Of a stretch of 64,000 bases of DNA, positions 37,265 through 48,324 are shown in pieces. The stretch is from positions 62,001-126,000 of the forward strand of contig JAMYWO010000016.1 of NCBI GenBank assembly GCA_024220525.1, written 5' to 3'. Origin of the DNA: Cochliopodium minus. Lineage: Eukaryota; Discosea; Himatismenida; Cochliopodiidae. A model generated the notes under the pieces. It ran no database searches. It was given only the letters and a program-made list of their open reading frames with translations, and was not told the origin of the DNA. The position numbers and the translations under genes were made by a program. The number at the start of each line of letters is the position of its first letter. The first letter of the stretch is position 1.

Positions 37265-37525
37265 TAAAAATAAAAAAATAATAGAATAAAAAATAAAAAA
37301 TAAAAAATAAAAAATAAAAAATAAAAAATAAAAAATAAAAAATAAAAAATAAAAAATANTTTTTATTTTTTATTTTTTATTTTTTATTTTTTATTTTTTA
37401 TTTTTTTATTTTTTTATTTTTTATTTTTTATTTTTTTATTTTTTATTTTTTATTTTTTATTTTTTATTTTTTATTATTTTTTATTTTTTATTATTTTTTA
37501 TTTTTTATTTTTTATTTATTTTTTA
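37265..37525. repeat. Head-to-head (AAAAAT)n / (ATTTTT)n with a single N
   Basis: About 95 bases of AAAAAT units switch to ATTTTT units at the N at 37359 and continue for another 165 bases. The switch of strand at an N suggests that two contig ends carrying the same intronic repeat were joined. An LRR fragment ends on one side and a dynamin gene breaks off on the other. Confidence 0.9.
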
Positions 37526-37526
37526 C

Positions 37527-40500
37527 AAGTTCAGTCAAGACAAGGTTTGCACAGTCCAAAGCAGGGGGCAAAAGTCTCTCGATTTGTTGTCTCACCAAAA
37601 TTTCAAAGGCAGCTTCAGGTACGAACAAAGAAGGTTTTGGTCCTGATGCGTTTCTAATTGCTGTTCTGAATTGTTCTATTGAAAGTCCTACCAAAAAAAA
37701 AAATAAACAAAAAATAAACAAAAAAAAATAAAAATAAAATAAAATAAAAAAATAAAATATTCAATTCAAATAAAAAAAATTGAAATATTGAAGAATATAA
37801 AATAAAATTGAAAAAAAAAAAAATATTCAAATCAAAAAAAATTGTAAACAAACAAAGAATAAAATAATAAAAATAAAATTAATTTAAAAATAAATAAAAA
37901 AAAAATAAAAAATAAATATCTAATTCAAATAAACATAAAATGTTCAAATAAAAAAAAAATGTAAAAATGTAAAATAAAAAATAAAATTTAATGAATAATA
38001 AAAAATAAAAATAAAAAAAAATAAAAAATAAAAAATATGATAAAATTTAAAACATAAAAAATCAACAAAAAAATAAATACCATCCAAAGGATTCATCTCA
38101 TCAAGAGTTTTGCAAAAGATTTCATTGAAAATGTAACGAATACGGGCACCTCCATTCAACTGTTTCATGTCGACACTTTCTGCAGTCAAACCGGTGATGG
38201 CGGAACGAAAGTTGATGGTGAAATTGTTTATTAATTGAAGTAACAACCATCCTTGTCCACTTTTTGTCAATGGTGCTATTTCTCCGTATTTTTGTAACTA
38301 TTCAAATATAAAAAAATTATTTTTTTGAAAATAAATGGAATAAAAAAATCATTAAAAACTATTCAAAAATAATAAAAAAATAAATAAAAATAAAAATATA
38401 ATGATAAAAATGGAATGAATAAAAAAATAAAAAAATAATAAAATAAAAATGAATAAAAAAATAAAAAATAAAAAAATAAAAAAATAAAAAAATAAAAAAA
38501 TAAAAAATAAAATAAAATAAAAATGAAAGATAAAAATATAAAAATTAATAATAAAAAATAAAAATAAAAAATGAAAAATAATGTTAAAAAATTAATAATA
38601 ATAAAAAAATAATGAAAAATATTTTTTACTTCTTCTCTTGCTTCGTTTAATTGTCTTTTGATGGTTTTTTTGATTTGAGGGAGAACTTTTTGAATGTGCT
38701 CATTCAAAAGAGAGTTACACTTTGTAGCCAAAGTTTGAGTTCCTGTCAAACTGTTAAACAATCTGTATCTTGGATGATTTGCAAAGTATTCACTTTCGTG
38801 AGACAAAGATTGATTAATTGGCTTTTTGTCATTAATGTCTTGTTGACTTCTATTCACTACTCCCACAAATCTTTTTTTTTTAAAATAAAATTTAAATTCA
38901 TTTTTATTTTTTTTTATTTATTTTTATTTATTTTTTTATTTAATTTTTCATTTAATTTTTCATTTATTTTTATTTGTTTATTTTTTACATAATATTTATT
39001 TTTTAATCATTATTTTATTTAAAAAAATTTTGAATTATATTATTTATTAATTTATTAATTTATTTCTGATTTTAATATTTGATCATATTTTTATAATTTT
39101 ATTTGGAATGATTTTTATTTTATATTTTTAATTATTTTCATTTTTGTTTATTTGATTTATTTTATTAATTATATCATCATTTCTTTTTAAAAAGTAATTT
39201 TATGATTCTATTTTTATATATTTTATTCATTTTTCATTCTTTTTTTAAATATTTAAAAAAAATTTTTTTTTTTTTACCCCATTCTGAGAGGAATGACTTG
39301 GCCAGTGAGGACAGGTACAGCGTCAACACCCTTGTCCATCAAATCTAATTTAGTCAAAACTCCAATTGTTCTGCTTCCTTCTGGATCAAATCTCCTACAA
39401 AAAAAAAATCAAAATAATAAAAAATTTTAAAATTAAAAAAAATAATGAAAAAAATATAAAAAAATAAATTTTTTTTTAAAAAAAAATCAAAATAAAAAAA
39501 TTAAAATTAAAATAAAAAAAATAATTAAAAGATAATAAAAAAATAAAAATAAAAAAGAGATTTACTTTGCAAGTTGGAGAGCATCACTTGTTGCCAAATC
39601 TTGATTTGCTGCAGAAACTGCCAAAATGATGGAGTTTTTGTTTGTAGCATAACTTTCAACTAAAAATATAATGTTAATTTAAAAAATAAAAATGAAAAAA
39701 TAATGTTAATTTAAAGAAGAAGAAATCGAAAAAATAAAATGAAAAAAATGAAAAAATAAAATAAAAAATGAAATAAAAAAAAAATAAAAAATAAAAAAAT
39801 AAAAAAAATAAAAAAAATAAAAAAATAAAAAAATAAAAATAAAAAATAAAAAAATAAAAATAAAAAAATAAAAAAATAAAAAAATAAAAATAAAAAAATA
39901 AAAAAATAAAAAAATAAAAAACAAAAAAAAAAAATTTTTACCAATTTGTCTGATTTGTTGATCAATATCTTTTGGTTGATCACCAACAGGAACTTTGGTT
40001 AAACCAGGTAAATCGACAAGAGTCAAAGGGAGGACGTTTTTGGCGTGAATTTTCAAAATGAGAGGATGTCTGGAGATCCCCTTGTTTGTTCCACACATTT
40101 TGTCGGTTTCTGTTTCAATGGTTCTTCTCACTTCTTCAAAATCGTAGAACTTTTTATCCATGTGCGTAAACATTGCATAGTCTTTTTCTTCTACGTTTTT
40201 GTCTTTTAAAAAAAAAATTAAACATTAAAATATTGAAAATAAAAAATTAAAGAATTAAAAATATTAAAAATGAAAAGGTGTAAAAAAAAAATTAAACTTT
40301 TTTGATTTTATTTAAATTGAGGAAATATGAAATTTTTTTAGAAAAAACTTTATAGAGAAAACAGCAAAACCAAAAACTTTCTTCGAAATTATAACAAAAA
40401 AATAAAATATCAAATATTTCACTTTCGACAAAGATATGTTATATGGGGAAGATTGATGAATTCAAACAAAAAATTTTCATCATAAAGTGATTTTTAAATC

Positions 40501-41254
40501 AATTGTACCATAATCATCTTGATTTTATCCAATATTCTTGAAATGATCTGTTATAAACAGAACTCAAAAATTTATATCACATATTCAGAATATCTGTTAT
40601 AATATCTCAAGTTATTGTATAAATCAAATAGTTTATCATATATTAATTTTTCTTGGGAAATTTCAAGCTCCTTTTAAATTAAAAACTCCAATATTAACCA
40701 AAATTAACTTACCTAATGGTTCCAATTGCAATATAAGAGGCATTCTTGTCACTATTCCGGAACCTATATTTTAAAATTGGTTAATTTGTCAAAATATACA
40801 GCAGATATCCATTGAAATACCTCTTGGCAAAAAATCTTTTCCAACCAAATTTTCTAATACAGAACTTTACAAAGATATTTGATTTGATGAGAATCTATTT
40901 CACAATTTCAAAATTTTATTACCTTTTGCCACTTGATTGACTTCCAACTACTATAATTTGAGGCAAATCATATTCATAATTGGCCAAAGAGAAAACTTCT
41001 TGTAATTTATTAACCAAAGGGATCAATGATTCTCCTACAACTTGTGTTTTCTGAGTGTAATATCTCACATATTTTTTAATTGGAACTATGTGATTCATAA
41101 TTTGGTTTTTGGAGGATGGTATTGTTTGAAGCATTTTAATATTCTTGTTCATATTGGTAAATTTAGTGTTAATACTAAAACTTTTGGAAAAAGGAATAAA
41201 ATATTTTGATGTATTCCTTGTATATTTGGTCACTTTTTTGAAAGTATTCTTCAT
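37527..41254 (-). CDS. Dynamin-family GTPase, 3'-truncated, presequence-like N-terminus
   Basis: Nine exons on the minus strand: 40923-41254, 40821-40864, 40713-40763, 39942-40202, 39566-39659, 39278-39394, 38630-38870, 38081-38297 and 37527-37687. All phases fit. The first 75 residues are rich in Lys/Arg/Ser/Asn without acidic residues ([15 protein letters not shown]), like a mitochondrial presequence. GTPase motifs: GSQSSGKSS (G1), GSGIVTR (G2), DLPG (G3) and TKLD (G4). The middle/stalk region follows ([19 protein letters not shown]). The last exon ends LVLTEL with a donor site, and the next exon is missing beyond the repeat at 37265-37525, so the distal stalk and GED are absent. Introns include 40205-40712 and a pure AAAAAAT tract at 39775-39930. 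Confidence 0.88.
39775..39930. repeat. (AAAAAAT)n intronic repeat
   Basis: Heptanucleotide and hexanucleotide A-T units fill a dynamin intron. Low-complexity Phe/Ile/Leu frames across it are not genes. Confidence 0.85.
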
Positions 41255-41628
41255 TTTTAAATTTTTTTTATATTTTTCTTTTTACTTTCGAACATAAAAA
41301 ATTTATATTTGAAAAAAATTATAGAAAATCTGAGATATAACATTCTCTGATATCAAAATCTTATCTATATAGCTTACTCCAAAATTTTATTAAAGAAAGA
41401 GAATATAATTATAAAATTAATTAATCAAAGAAAACAAAATGAGACAAGACACTGATTGAATATCCTTGTATATTTCATAGATGAACAAACATGAAATCAT
41501 AATTTATCTATCAAAAGAAATTCTTGTTATAATTTTACTGGAAAATTGTTTCATATGAAAAAATATCAACATAAAAGAAACATTCATCCTACAAAAGGTG
41601 AATCAAAATAAAGAAAAAAAAACACAAA
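41255..41628. other. Intergenic stretch between divergent genes
   Basis: About 370 A/T-rich bases between the dynamin start (minus) and the LRR gene start (plus); shared promoter region. No further feature seen. Confidence 0.5.
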
Positions 41629-42861
41629 ATGGAATTTGATGTAAACAAATTAAATTTTTAAATAAGATTGAACTATTAAACTAACAAAAAGAATATATAG
41701 AATAATGGATCAATAATTGTTCAAATTAAAGAATTAGGAATTGATAAAATAAAAGATATTTCAGAAAATCTCAAATCACTTCATACTCTCAAATTGAATA
41801 AGGTCAAATTGGATCACAATAAGAATAAAATCCTTTGCAATCAACTATCATCAAACAAATCACTAAAATATCTTGATTTGGGATCAAATGATTTGAAATT
41901 GGAATCAATCAAAGATCTTATGGGATCATTAAAAACGAATGATACTCTAACTAATCTTAATCTTTCTTTCAATGCATTAGATATAGAGTCAATAAGAGTG
42001 ATATCCGAATATTTATCCACTAATCAAACATTAAAAAAGCTTCATCTCAACTCCAACGCCCTAAATTGCCTTTCTGTAAAAATTCTTTGTGAATCATTAG
42101 AAACAAACAAGTCACTGATTCAACTGAATCTTAGTTATAATTTGTTGTTGGAAGATTCGATTGAATATATCAAAAAAATGTATTTAAAAAACAATACTCT
42201 CAGCACTTTGCATTTGAGTTTTAATTCTTTGAGTTATGAAGCAATGAATTCTTTTGTAAGTTCTCTTTCTTCAAATAAAACCACCAAAAAGCTGTATTTG
42301 GGAGGAAATAATATCGATGGCGATGTTATATTAGCTTTAAACGAAAGTTTAAAGACAAATACATCTTTGATTGCCTTAAACATGAGTCATTCCTTTCTAA
42401 TGGGGAGCATTTCTCAGATTTCAGGAATAATCAAATCAAATAAATCTCTCAAATTCTTAAATTTGGCTCAAAATATCACAAAAGATGATCATTTCCTAAC
42501 TATTATTGAATCTCTATACCTAAACAATAATTTGACAGAAATAGATATTTCTAATAACCAATTAACAGGCAAAATTGTCGAGCCAACACTTAATCTTCTC
42601 CGCAGAAACACAACTCTTACCAAAATCAATTTTTCTTCAAACAAAATCTCCGAAAATTCAATCAATAAAATCAATTTACTCTTGGAATGCAACTTATCAT
42701 GGAGTCCAGATATACACAAAGCTTTAATTCCTTCTTTCAAGAACTCTATCTTTTCTTTTCTTCTTTCATTAAAGTTTTCTTCAAGGAATTTGACGAAAAT
42801 TCCTAAATTTGTGTTGTTCGAAATATTAAAAAGGGTGGAGAGAAAAATATTTTTAAATTGA
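41629..42861 (+). CDS. Leucine-rich repeat protein (ribonuclease-inhibitor type)
   Basis: Two exons: 41629-41640 (only MEFD) and 41701-42861, joined in phase 0; 390 codons. The LRRs have the 27-29 residue spacing of the RI/NLR class, with units such as NKSLKYLDLGSNDL, NDTLTNLNLSFNAL and NQTLKKLHLNSNAL. About ten are visible. The C-terminal 55 residues (SPDIHKALIPSFKNS to IPKFVLFEILKRV) form a conserved tail that recurs at 37051-37262, so this is a family in this genome. No signal peptide, so cytosolic. Function unknown; protein-protein interaction is likely. Confidence 0.85.
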
Positions 42862-42960
42862 AGAGTCCAAAATTGTAATTAAATAAATTAAATAAATTAA
42901 TTTTATATTTTATAAATTTTATAATATTTTTTTTATGAAATTAATTAAAATAAAATTTTG

Positions 42961-45900
42961 ATGATGGAGACCAAGAACAGTGAAAGTATAAATTTATACA
43001 CTCAGCGTCAATATATGCTGAGAAGAAGAACCATTAAAAATACCACCAAAATTGGATTATTTTTGATTGTTTTGATGTTTCTATCCATTTCTGCTTCCCT
43101 TTTTGTAACATTTGAATGGAATAGCACATCATCAATACATAAAGATACTTTGGGTGTAAAACATAAAAATATTCATGAAAGGAGAATTGCAAACAAAATC
43201 AAATTACAAAATTCAACAGATGATGAATGCTCGTAAGATAAATATCGAAATTTATTCACAATATATTAAATTTGAGTGTAGAGATATAAAAATTATTTTT
43301 ATATTTTTATTTTATGAGATGCCAAGCGATTTTTTTTTGAAAGTGAATTTTATATTAATAATCGATATAATTATCTTAATTCCATCCATCCATTCAATAT
43401 CTAAGAAAATATTTCATTTAATCAGTAAAATTGAACATAATACTTAAATTTAAATTTTCTTTGGAATATTCTATATTTTTTTTTTTTTGATCTTAGATTC
43501 GACAAGTATTTAAACGATCATGTACTATTGTGCGAATATTTGCAATCAGATATATGTCAACCGGAAGGATTCATCAATTACAGATATCTTTATTATTGTT
43601 CCAAAATAGAAAATCAAAAATGGCTTTCATGGATATTCTTCATAGGATGGATATTGGTTCTATTTATAGTTTTAGGAACATCTGCTGATGAATATTTTTG
43701 TAAATATAAAATAAAAAAAAAAATATATAATTTTTCAGATAATTTTTTGAATTAATATTTATTATTTAATATCTTTAAAAAATAAATATAAATCATTTCT
43801 TTAAAGGTCCTGCACTTTCTTGTATTGTAGAAACATTTCACATTCCTCCTGATATTGCTGGTTTAACGTTGATGGCATTAGGAAATGGGTAAAAAAAAAT
43901 AAAAAAATAAAAAAACCACTTTTTATTTTATTTCACAAATTTTAGAGCACCTGATGTGAGTGGTACAATAGTAGCTGGTAATTTATTTTTTTTTAATTTT
44001 TTAAATTTACTTTTTTAATTAATTTATTTTTATTATTTATTGATTATTATGTAATATTTTTTAAATTTTTGATTTACTTTTTATTTTTTTAGTAAAGGCA
44101 AACGTTTATGGTATTTCTATCGGAGAACTTTTGGGAGCAGGAGTGTTCGTTACTACTATAGTAGTGGGAGCAGTCGCGTTCGTTTCAAAAAACGTTCAGC
44201 TGGATGCAAGTTCTTTTCTCAGAGATGTCATTTTCTATTTAGTTGCTTTAGGTAAAAAAAAAATAAAAAAATTGAAAATAATATTAAAAATTTTTAAAAA
44301 ATTTGTTTAAAAAAATATTAAAATTTTAAAAAATTTATTTAAAAAAAATTTGTTTTTAATATTAGGAATGATGGTAAAATTTTTTTTCTTTTAGATTTTT
44401 TTTTTCAAATTTGTTTTTCATTTGAGCTAACTTTGGTTTTTTAATTTAGTGTGGAATGTTGTATGATGGCAAAATTTTGTTTTGGGAGGCTGTCATTCTT
44501 CTTATTTATTATTTCACGTAAAATTTTGTTTTCAAAAAAAAGTTGTTATTCTTATTTTTTATTTTATTTATTTTATTTATTTATTTTTTTTATTTTTTAT
44601 TTATTTTTTTTATTTTTTTTATTTTTTTTATTTTATTTTTTTTATTTTATTCATTTTTTATTTTTTTTTTTTTTATTTTTATTTTATTTATTTTTAAAAT
44701 TTTTTATTTTAAAATTTTTTTCAATATTTTTTTTTTACAAACAATTTATTTTTAATTTTTCATTATTTCCATTTTTTACAAAGATACGTGACATTCGCAA
44801 TAATTTACCAGTACAGAGCACAAAAAAAGAAAAAGACAGAGGAATCAAAAAGACTAATCAACGACACCTACACAGACTACCATCCCGTCAACGAAACAAA
44901 CAATTCCGGAGAAGAAGATTCTGACAAACCAGAAATAGAGCTTCCTCTTAAATTGAACGAGAGACCCAAGTCTTTTTTTGATTTTGAAGGTTGGCTCGAT
45001 GATTTCAAGGAGAAATCTTTTATTGGCAAAGTTTGGTATCTCGTCGTTTTCGTTGTTTGTCTTCCTTTGAAGTTGACCATTCCTCTTTGTGAAGAAGAAG
45101 GTTTTTTTTTATTTTTAATTTTTTACACTTTTTTTTCGTCTTTACTATTATTTACATTTTTTTCAATATTAATTTTATATTTCTATTTTTCTTTTACAAT
45201 TTATTTAATTATTAATTTAATTTTTTATTGTCATTTTTATTTTTTATTTTTAAAATTACAATTCTTATTTATTTTTTTCGTCTTAGTAATATTTAGATTT
45301 TTTTATTAATAATATTTTTTTTTTTTTTTGTTGAAATCCCTTGGAAGGGGAGGCCAACATAATCCATCGGAGTTTATAATTATGGATCTCGCATATTTAT
45401 ATGGGAATATATTCATTCAAACACATCAATAATATTTTTTTTATTTGAATTTTTTCATTTTTTATTTTATTTTTTTGACTTTTTTTTTTTTATTTTTATT
45501 TTTAAATTAAATCAGATTGAGTAAGCTTCAAACATCGTTGTCATTTATATTTTCTATTCCATTGGTTCCGTTGACTTTCGGTTGCAACAAACAAGTTGGG
45601 ACATTTACCTGCTTGGGGTTTCTGCATCATCATAGGATTTTGTCTCTTTTGTTGTTCTTGTTCGTCACCAAAGTTGATGTAAAAAGAAATTATAAAACGA
45701 AAATAAAAATAAAAATAAAAAATAAAAATAAAAATAAAAAATAAAAACAAAAATATTAAAAGAAATTATAAAATAAAAAATAAAAATAACAAAAAAAATA
45801 AATAAAAACAAAAAAAAACAAAAAAATTAATAAAATGATACAAAATAAAAAAAAATTGAAAAATATAAACAAAATAAAAATTAATTTTTAGTTCAAAAGC

Positions 45901-46722
45901 AAAATAAATCAAATTATAGAAAAAAGAAAAATATTTTGATAAAAAAATAAATCTATTAATATTAAAAATTAAAAAAATATTATTAGGGACCTCCACGTTG
46001 GAAAATAATGATAGCAATGTGGGCTTTCTTCATTTCTTTCATTTGGATTTACTTGATTGCAAATGAAATTGTAAGTTTGTTGCAAACCATTGGTCAAATC
46101 ATGCATATTTCCGACGTCATTTTAGGAAGGTAAAAATAAAAAAAAAATTTTAAAAACAAAAAAATAAAAAATTTTAAAAAAAAATAATTGAAAAAAAAAA
46201 ATTTAATTGATTTCATTAATATATTTAAAAAAAGTACTGCTCTTGCTTGGGGAGATTCCCTTGGAGATTTGATCAGTGATGTGGTCATGGCTAAAGAAGG
46301 ATTTCCTGTAAATAAATTAATTTTTTTTTTTTGAAAAATCATTTTCAAATCAATTTTTTTAAAACAGAAAATGGCTATTGCTGGTAATTTTTTTATTTCA
46401 AATAATTTTTTTGAAAATTTTTTTAAAATTATTTTCCAATTAAGCAACCTACGGAGGACCATTGTTCAATTTGGTTTTTGGATCAGGAGTTTCCCTTTTG
46501 TACGTAACAGTGGCACGTTACCCAGCACCATATTTGGCAAGTATGAACAATGAAACAATCATGGCCGCTTCTTTCTTGGCGATGAGTTTGATTTCTTCTT
46601 TGGTGGTTGTTTCTTACAACAAATTCGTCATCCCCAAGAAATACTCTTATTATTTGTTTTTTCTCTATGTTTTGTTCACTGTCTTTCTCATTTTGTTTGG
46701 TTTCAAAGTTTTGAAACAATAA
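42961..46722 (+). CDS. NCLX-like Na+/Ca2+ exchanger (SLC8B1 type)
   Basis: At least 13 exons, including 42961-43232, 43497-43698, 43807-43888, 43946-43977, 44093-44251, 44366-44373, 44450-44517, 44784-45100, about 45516-45677, 45987-46129, 46235-46307, 46368-46383 and 46445-46722. A cysteine-containing lumenal start is followed by LFIVLGTSADEYFCP and the alpha-1 repeat LTLMALGNGAPDVSGT. A cytosolic loop follows, then the alpha-2 repeat LAWGDSLGDLISDVV with GGPLFNLVFGSG. Both repeats have the acidic residues that bind the ions. The family exchanges Na+ (or Li+) for Ca2+ across the inner mitochondrial or another membrane. The exon near 45516-45677 reads well only with two compensating one-base shifts (near 45575 and 45637), and its 5' junction is out of phase. 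Homopolymer errors are likely. Confidence 0.85.
45331..45440. other. Non-repetitive island inside an NCLX intron
   Basis: About 110 bases with far higher G+C than the flanking poly-T intron. It contains short inverted repeats: CCCTT/AAGGGG around 45340-45352, and ATCCAT/ATGGAT around 45362-45388. There is no long open frame. ACACA lies near its 3' end. A structured intronic RNA (for example H/ACA-like) is possible, but no box motifs convince me. Confidence 0.25.
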
Positions 46723-46843
46723 GAAAAAGACAATCTATTATTCTTTCTTTTCTTTCAAAAAAAAAAAAACAAAAACCATTATTTTTGATTTAATAAATGA
46801 AAAAAATATATATAAATAAATGTTTTTAACAAAAAAAAAATAT

Positions 46844-48171
46844 TTAATTTGGAGGATTAATTATTAGATGGGAAGAATCATCAAACAAAAAGTTAGGAGA
46901 AGGAGTATCTTTGAGCCAATTAAAGTCTGTGACATTTTTCCAGCCATTTTCTTGAAAAGAAAGGTTGTTTTTCGAAAGGATGTTTTGGAAATGAGAAGAG
47001 AGGAGATCATATTGGAAAGAATATTTCGTTATCACAATTTTCTCGCAGTTTTCTATGATGGCAGAGTTACTTTTCAAGTAAAATGTACAGTTTGTACTAT
47101 CGTGTATTCTTATTTGAGATGCAGACAATGATATTTTACAATTCGTACAATTTTTAAGAATAACACTTCCTCTTTGAAAATAAAGATATTGAAATAAAAA
47201 NNNNNNNNNNNNNNNNNNNNNNNNNNNNNNNNNNNNNNNNNNNNNNNNNNNNNNNNNNNNNNNNNNNNNNNNNNNNNNNNNNNNNNNNNNNNNNNNNNNN
47301 AAATAATATAAAATATTTTACGAAGTTGGACCACAATGTATTTCACTGTTTATAAGATTTTTGATGGAAATAGATTTAGTGGGAACACAAACATAAATTT
47401 TACAATCAATGAGATCACTAATAATGTAAAACTGATTCAAAACATCATTATCTCCTTTCAAATCAATATTATCATCACTATTACCATTTTTGTCAGTGAA
47501 AGTATCTTTTATAACTATTGTTTCTTTGACGATTTTGTTTATTTTCTTTTTATTTGAAATTTTTTCTTCATTTTTTTCCGCGGAGATTTTTTCATTGTTT
47601 TCAATTTCAATTTTGTTGTCGGAAATTTTTTGGCTTTCGTTTTGATTTGAAATTTTTTGCTGTCTTTTTGATCTTGAGTGAAATACAAACTTCTTTTTCC
47701 CTATCAATCTCTTTTTTTCTTTTCTTATTCTTTGTTCAATATCTGTGATTGCCTGATCATTTTTTTATTATTTTTTTTTTTTTTTTTTATGTTTTTCAGT
47801 GAAAATTTTTTTTTTTTTGTTTACATTTTGAGTGATTTGTAGATCGTAGGAGGGGAGGGATGATGCTTGTTGTGTTAATTCTGTCTCCAATTTTTTGAGA
47901 CTGTTGTGTAAATTGGAGAAATAAATCTCCAATGCTTTTTCTTTGTATTCATTTGCTTGTATAAGACATTCTATCAACTCTTATTTTATTTTTTTTTTGA
48001 GAATTTTGGTATATAAATCAAAGGAAAAAGAATTAAAAGGGTATCTTTAAAAATATTATTGGGTTTATTATAAAAAGGCAAAGAAATGAAAAGTTAAATT
48101 AATGATTGTTTTATTTGGATCATACCTTTTTTCTTTTTATCAAAGTTATTCAGGAATGTTTCTCTGTCCAT
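46844..48171 (-). CDS. Tubulin-specific chaperone C (TBCC)
   Basis: Minus-strand gene starting at 48171 (MDRETFLNNFDKKKK). The second exon encodes a spectrin-like coiled coil (EKALEIYFSNLHNSLKKLE). A charged linker follows (about 47500-47760), then the C-CAP/TBCC beta-helix: DCKIYVCVPTKSISI and NSEIHCGPTS, continuing after the gap with GSVILKNCTNC and SASQIRIHDSTNC. The arginine in QIRIH corresponds to the arginine finger with which TBCC stimulates GTP hydrolysis on beta-tubulin during heterodimer release. The 100-N gap (47201-47300) falls inside an intron, between GPTS-donor and the acceptor TTTCAAAG, and the phases on both sides agree. The protein ends LIINPPN. Confidence 0.88.
47201..47300. 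other. Assembly gap (100 N) within a TBCC intron
   Basis: Coding phase is preserved across the gap, so probably only intron sequence is missing. Confidence 0.95.
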
Positions 48172-48324
48172 TTTTATTTTATTTCTCAATTAAAATGCAA
48201 AAAAGAATTTTATTTAAAACAAGAAATCTTGAGTAGATCATATATTTAAATGTACATTAGATCGATCAATCAACATTTAAAGGTTCCTTTTCAAGTCATG
48301 TTTTTTAAAAATAAAAAAAAAAAA

